A stretch of DNA of 64,000 nucleotides from DAHUYF01 sp963838385 (lineage in GTDB: Bacteria > Pseudomonadota > Alphaproteobacteria > ATCC43930 > CGMCC-115725), in contig CAWIRE010000009.1 in the NCBI GenBank assembly GCA_963838385.1, positions 248,001 to 312,000 of the forward strand, given 5' to 3'. Below the pieces are notes generated by a model. It searched no databases. It was given only the letters and a program-made list of their open reading frames with translations, and was not told the origin of the DNA. This document shows, piece by piece, positions 60,523 through 64,000 of the stretch (within the stretch, counting starts at the first letter, position 1; each line of letters opens with the position of its first letter). The position numbers and the translations under genes are program-made.

Positions 60523-61389
60523 ATGATCGGGACCAGTCTCCGGGCCGCCCTGACCGCTTTGCAATATGGCGTTCGGCATCCCATGCGCGCGGCGGCGGCG
60601 GTCGGGGAAAGTCCGACGGAAGCCTGGATCACGGCACTCGACAAGTTCGTCGATATTCGGGAGCGGCGCGGACCGCAATGCGCGTATGAAGCCGAACCTG
60701 ATTGGGAAACGCACTTGCATCGCGTGCTGGGCCTGTCCTGGCCTTGCGATGTCATATCCGAGTTCTGGGCGCTGCTGCCGGAGGTGGTGGCGCCCTTGGC
60801 GGCGGCAGGGCTGCAGATCGGACCGGAGAGCTTCGGCTCTTGGAATGACGGCGATCCGGGCTTGCTGCGGGCCGTGTGGTGTCTGGTGCGCCATCTTCGC
60901 CCGGCCCGCGTCGTGGAGACCGGCGTGGCCCACGGCATGACGTCGCGCATCATTCTGGAGGCGTTGCAGCGCAACGGCGCCGGGCACCTCTGGAGCATCG
61001 ACCTGCCCACGCTGAACTTGCAGCTTCAGGAGCAAATCGGCATCGCGGTCGGAAACCGGTTTCCCGATCGCTGGTCCTATATCAAGGGCTCGAGCCGGCG
61101 TCGGCTTCCGCCGCTGCTTTCCGAGCTCGGACAGATCGACCTTTTCATCCATGACAGCCTGCACAGCGAGCGCAACGTTCGCTTCGAGCTCGACCGGGCG
61201 TGGAAGGCGCTGAGGCCCGGCGGCGCGCTCGTCATAGACGATGTCGATGCGAACTGGGGCTTTCACTCCTTCACCCAGGCCTTTTCCGGTCATGCCGCCT
61301 TGATCTGCGAGGCCGAGCCGGTCCGGCCGGATCGGCGGCGTTTCAACGACAAGGGCCTGTTCGGCATCATCGAAAAAAGCCCATCGTGA
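60523..61389 (+). CDS. Class I SAM-dependent methyltransferase (Methyltransf_24-like)
   Basis: A 288-residue methyltransferase. RPARVVETGVAHGMTSRIILEAL is motif I, LWSIDLPTLN the strand-2 acid region, IDLFIHDSLHSERNVRFELDRAWKALRPGGALVIDDV the later strands, with a DSLHS His/Asp site typical of the cephalosporin-hydroxylase/Methyltransf_24 group. ATG at 60523 has AAGGAG 7 bases before it and is preferred over upstream starts. It is divergent from the wzx operon and the only plus-strand gene there, likely a sugar O-methyltransferase by context. Confidence 0.82.
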   Translation: MIGTSLRAALTALQYGVRHPMRAAAAVGESPTEAWITALDKFVDIRERRGPQCAYEAEPDWETHLHRVLGLSWPCDVISEFWALLPEVVAPLAAAGLQIGPESFGSWNDGDPGLLRAVWCLVRHLRPARVVETGVAHGMTSRIILEALQRNGAGHLWSIDLPTLNLQLQEQIGIAVGNRFPDRWSYIKGSSRRRLPPLLSELGQIDLFIHDSLHSERNVRFELDRAWKALRPGGALVIDDVDANWGFHSFTQAFSGHAALICEAEPVRPDRRRFNDKGLFGIIEKSPS

Positions 61390-61459
61390 CGAATGGCGGA
61401 TGACGAGGGCGAACCGCACGGCCGCCGCTAGAGACGGCCTGCGTCACGCCGCTGCCGCA

Positions 61460-62296
61460 TCACGGCTGGAAGGGCGAGGACACGGTGTGGCATCGGGCGT
61501 CGGCAGAAGCCGGGGCAGGGGCGGGCCGGTGCCGGCGGTGGAGGAGGGAGACCGCGCCGGCCGCCGCCGCGGCCGGCGCGACGCACTCCTCCGGGGCATG
61601 GCTTTCCGCCAGCGGCCCCGCCAGCGCCGCGAGCGCGCCGAAATTCCCGATCTCCGCGCTGCGCCACCGGATGCAAAGGATGCGTTCCTCGGCCAGTCGG
61701 CGCAGGATCCGGTTCAGGTGGACGAGCGTCATCCCGAGATGGTCGGCAAGATCCTGCTGCGACAGAGGCAGGTGGAAAGATCGTCCCTGGATGAGATTCC
61801 GACGCACCAGGCGGCCATGAAGATCCAAGATGAGGGAGGCGATCTTCTCCTCTGCCCGGCCGCGGCCGAGCCTCACGACGTGGCGCGCGAGACGTCGCGA
61901 CTCCTGCGACAGCAATTCCACGAGTTGTGGCGCCAGATCCGGGCACTTCTTCAGAAAATCTCCGAGCTGCTGCCGACTGGCCGCGAAATAGCTGACCGCC
62001 GTGCGTGTCGTGATGAACCGCGCCTTGTCGGCCTCCTGGTCGACCAGCATCGCCACGTCGCCGGGAATGAGGATGTCCAGCATCTGCTCTCTGCCGTCCG
62101 GAAGGGTTTCGCAGTGGACCGCCCAGCCGCTGGTGATCAGCGCGAAATTGGCGCGCGCCGCCGAGATCTCGGCGAGGTCGCAGTGCGAACGGGCTCTTCG
62201 GTGAATGCCGCCGACCCGTTCGATGACATGGACATGCGGTGGGACGGAGAGGGACATGAGATGGGCACCAGCCTTGGCGGGCTTGCGGCGCGCCAT
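61460..62296 (-). CDS. Crp/Fnr family transcriptional regulator
   Basis: A 278-residue regulator: an N-terminal cyclic-nucleotide-binding-like beta barrel (LITSGWAVHCETLPDGREQMLDILIPGDV), a long dimer helix and a C-terminal winged HTH whose recognition region is LSQQDLADHLGMTLVHLNRILRRL. No Cys cluster for an iron-sulfur centre is visible, so it is not an Fnr-type oxygen sensor. The last 40 residues are Ala/Pro-rich and unusual for the family. An in-frame ATG at 62257 is an alternative start. It is a candidate regulator for the neighbouring exopolysaccharide genes. Confidence 0.85.
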   Translation of the reverse strand: MARRKPAKAGAHLMSLSVPPHVHVIERVGGIHRRARSHCDLAEISAARANFALITSGWAVHCETLPDGREQMLDILIPGDVAMLVDQEADKARFITTRTAVSYFAASRQQLGDFLKKCPDLAPQLVELLSQESRRLARHVVRLGRGRAEEKIASLILDLHGRLVRRNLIQGRSFHLPLSQQDLADHLGMTLVHLNRILRRLAEERILCIRWRSAEIGNFGALAALAGPLAESHAPEECVAPAAAAAGAVSLLHRRHRPAPAPASADARCHTVSSPFQP

Positions 62297-62604
62297 GGCG
62301 CCGCTTGAACTCCATGAATGTGCCCGGATCGCTCGCGCGGCACCGGTCTCCGGCCTTCGCCGCCGGCGATGCGCGCCTACAATAAGAAAACTAAACAGCG
62401 CTCGCTGTCCATTACTTTTTTTCGATATGTTATCGTGCGCCGGCCGAGGTCGCCGCCGGGCCGGACCCTGCCGGCGGGCTTCCGGGCGGTGTCGGCAGGG
62501 TTGCTCGGCCGGGCCGGGTATTGACGTATTTGCCGGCTACCAGCGGGGGGCGTTTCCGTGCCAAAAAGAAAACGAAAGGAAGAGGTCACCTCGGGGAGAG
62601 TGGG
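62297..62604. other. Divergent AT-rich intergenic region with two small palindromes
   Basis: A 308-base gap between the Crp/Fnr gene and the secreted protein. An AT-rich part (62380-62435) contains ACAGCG-CT-CGCTGT at 62395-62408, a T7 run around 62416-62422, and CGATA-TGT-TATCG at 62423-62435, possible operator sites for one or both genes. No gene was found. Confidence 0.5.
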
Positions 62605-63948
62605 ATGGCGAGGTTCGCTTCCGGCACGTCCCGATGCCAGCGGCGGAAGAGAACGCGGCGCCGGCTGCCAGGCCGCCTGATCGCGGTCGCGCTCGGCGTC
62701 ATCATTCTTGCGGGCGTCGTTCCGCCGCTCGTCCGCTCCCTGCCGGCGCGCGCCGCGGGCTTGCCGCCGCTCCCGGCGGGCTGGCCCTACACCACGCTCG
62801 AGCTCGGCGTGGCCAACCCGCCGCCCAACGCGGCAGGCAGGAGGTATGGCTCGCCCTTCGGCTTCAGATACCAGTATCTCAGCGGCGGCGCCAATACGGG
62901 AAAGGGCTGGTCGACGTGGAACGCCGGCGGCGGCTCGTTCGTCGCGGACTACGTGAATGAGGCAATCGCCGACCGTCTCGTGCCCGTCTTCACCTATTAC
63001 CAGATCTATCAGTCGCTGCCGACCGGCGGCGCGGGCGATGAAACGGCCGGCGACCTCGGCAATCTGGACAACCGCGCGACGATGCAAGCCTACTTCGACG
63101 ACCTCAAGCTCTTCTTCCGCAAGGCCTCCGCCTTTCCAGGACGTGTCATCCTGCATGTCGAACCCGATCTGTGGGGCATCATCGAGCAGCGGTACGGTGA
63201 CGAGGCGGCAAATGCCCCGGTCCAGGTGGCCGCGACAGGCATGGCCGAGCTTCTCACGCTTCCGAACAACGCCGCCGGTTTCGCGCAGGCGTTCGAGCGG
63301 CTTCGCGACGCCTATGCGCCGAATGTCTATTTGGCCTACCACATGAGCGTCTGGGGTACGGGAATCAACATGACTTCCGGCCACGCCAGTGCATCGGCGG
63401 TTGCGGCTGATGCGACCCGCGCGGCCGGGTTCTACAGATCTCTCGGCGCCCGCTTCGACCTGACCTTCGCCGAGTTCACCGACCGGGATGCCGCCTTCTA
63501 TCAATACGTCCGAAAGGACGGCACACGGTGGTATCGCCCGCAGGATTTCGACAATCTTGCGCTCTGGATCGCGACGTTCGTCGCCATTGGCGGCAACCGC
63601 GTCATCCTGTGGCAGATCCCGGTCGGCAATCAGGTGATGCGCGCGATGAACAACGCGCCGGGACACTACCAGGACGACATCGTCCAGACCTTCCTGAACG
63701 ATCCTCAGCGCACGCGACTGGCGCAATATGCCGGCGCGGGTGTCATCGGCCTGCTCTTCGGCGCGGGAGGAACGGCAGCGACCTGTCCCTGCGACGCGAT
63801 GCACGACGGCGTCACGGACCCCGAGCCCATCAACGGCAACACCACGCCGTCCTACAATGCCGACGATGACGGCGGATTCCTCATCCACCAGGCGCAGGCA
63901 TATTATCAGGCGGGGGCGATGGCGCTGCCGGCGTCGGCGCCGCAATAG
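62605..63948 (+). CDS. Secreted protein with possible glycoside-hydrolase TIM barrel
   Basis: A 447-residue protein I cannot assign to a named family. A basic start and hydrophobic segment (about 23-42) form a signal peptide cut after ARA near 50. The mature part has alternating strand/helix blocks with VILHVEPDLWGII (Glu186) and RFDLTFAEFTDRDAAF (Glu290), about 104 residues apart, a placement like the acid and nucleophile at strands 4 and 7 of retaining clan A glycosidases. The ATG at 62605 with GGGGAGAG is preferred over earlier starts. At the end of the exopolysaccharide cluster it may trim or degrade the polymer; this is inference. Confidence 0.62.
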   Translation: MARFASGTSRCQRRKRTRRRLPGRLIAVALGVIILAGVVPPLVRSLPARAAGLPPLPAGWPYTTLELGVANPPPNAAGRRYGSPFGFRYQYLSGGANTGKGWSTWNAGGGSFVADYVNEAIADRLVPVFTYYQIYQSLPTGGAGDETAGDLGNLDNRATMQAYFDDLKLFFRKASAFPGRVILHVEPDLWGIIEQRYGDEAANAPVQVAATGMAELLTLPNNAAGFAQAFERLRDAYAPNVYLAYHMSVWGTGINMTSGHASASAVAADATRAAGFYRSLGARFDLTFAEFTDRDAAFYQYVRKDGTRWYRPQDFDNLALWIATFVAIGGNRVILWQIPVGNQVMRAMNNAPGHYQDDIVQTFLNDPQRTRLAQYAGAGVIGLLFGAGGTAATCPCDAMHDGVTDPEPINGNTTPSYNADDDGGFLIHQAQAYYQAGAMALPASAPQ

Positions 63949-64000
63949 AGCCGGCGCTGCCGTCCCTAATGGTCAGCGCGCGATTGCGAGCCGATTTCGA

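Overview
The window is GC-rich, densely coded bacterial chromosome. Gene content points to an alphaproteobacterium, perhaps of the Rhodospirillales; this is inferred from gene families and promoter motifs, not from a marker gene. The signs are an alphaproteobacterial-type plcP/agt lipid-remodelling cluster, a TPP-riboswitch thiOSGE operon, a full Liv transporter, a CtrA-type TTAA-N7-TTAAC motif and many GTG starts with 4-base stop/start overlaps. No rRNA, tRNA, CRISPR array, insertion sequence or prophage was seen.

Layout. 1-2.8 kb: 5' end of gltB, an SDR dehydrogenase, ArfB-type ribosome rescue factor and an exported cupin protein. 2.9-5.8 kb: a minus-strand operon (small protein, PmtA-like methyltransferase, PlcP-like phosphoesterase, Agt-like glycosyltransferase) resembling the phosphate-starvation lipid-remodelling set, with a possible Pho box at its head. 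6-17 kb: housekeeping and transport genes (MBL hydrolase, stand-alone biotinyl domain, acyltransferase, DHA2 exporter, Kup, HrpB, a DUF1194 protein). 17.1-23.9 kb: an amide and amino-acid locus on the minus strand. It has an AraC regulator fused in frame to an acetamidase/formamidase, a polar amino-acid binding protein, a permease-ATPase fusion broken by a one-base frameshift, a second acetamidase and a RidA protein. 24-33.5 kb: DUF1330, FAH-family hydrolase, MbfA-like iron exporter, MsrB, an MFS transporter and the conserved prkA-yeaH-spoVR stress set. 34-38.6 kb: livK-livH-livM-livG-livF. 38.9-49.5 kb: phosphotransferase, CheY-like regulator, DUF1345 and DUF2920-like proteins, a TPR-SPOR lipoprotein, TPP riboswitch plus thiO-thiS-thiG-thiE, a GST and two small unknown genes. 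49.5-64 kb: an exopolysaccharide cluster with priming sugar transferase, methyltransferase, Wzy/ligase, GT2 (frameshifted), GMC oxidoreductase, Wzc-like autokinase and Wzx flippase, followed by a second methyltransferase, a Crp/Fnr regulator and a secreted glycosidase-like protein.

Three things are not explained by gene calls. First, a family of about nine palindromic intergenic repeats lies between 2.8 and 48.7 kb; many begin exactly on the TAG stop codon of the preceding gene, and none occurs in the exopolysaccharide cluster. Second, a 41-base element with 13-base inverted arms occurs twice in the exopolysaccharide cluster, at nearly the same distance (124 and 126 bases) upstream of the GT2 and wzx starts. 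Third, thiO has no ATG, GTG or TTG start: its only well-placed initiator is an ATC next to the riboswitch-controlled ribosome binding site. Two one-base frameshifts in otherwise intact genes and this ATC start could be real or could be sequence errors, and should be judged together.
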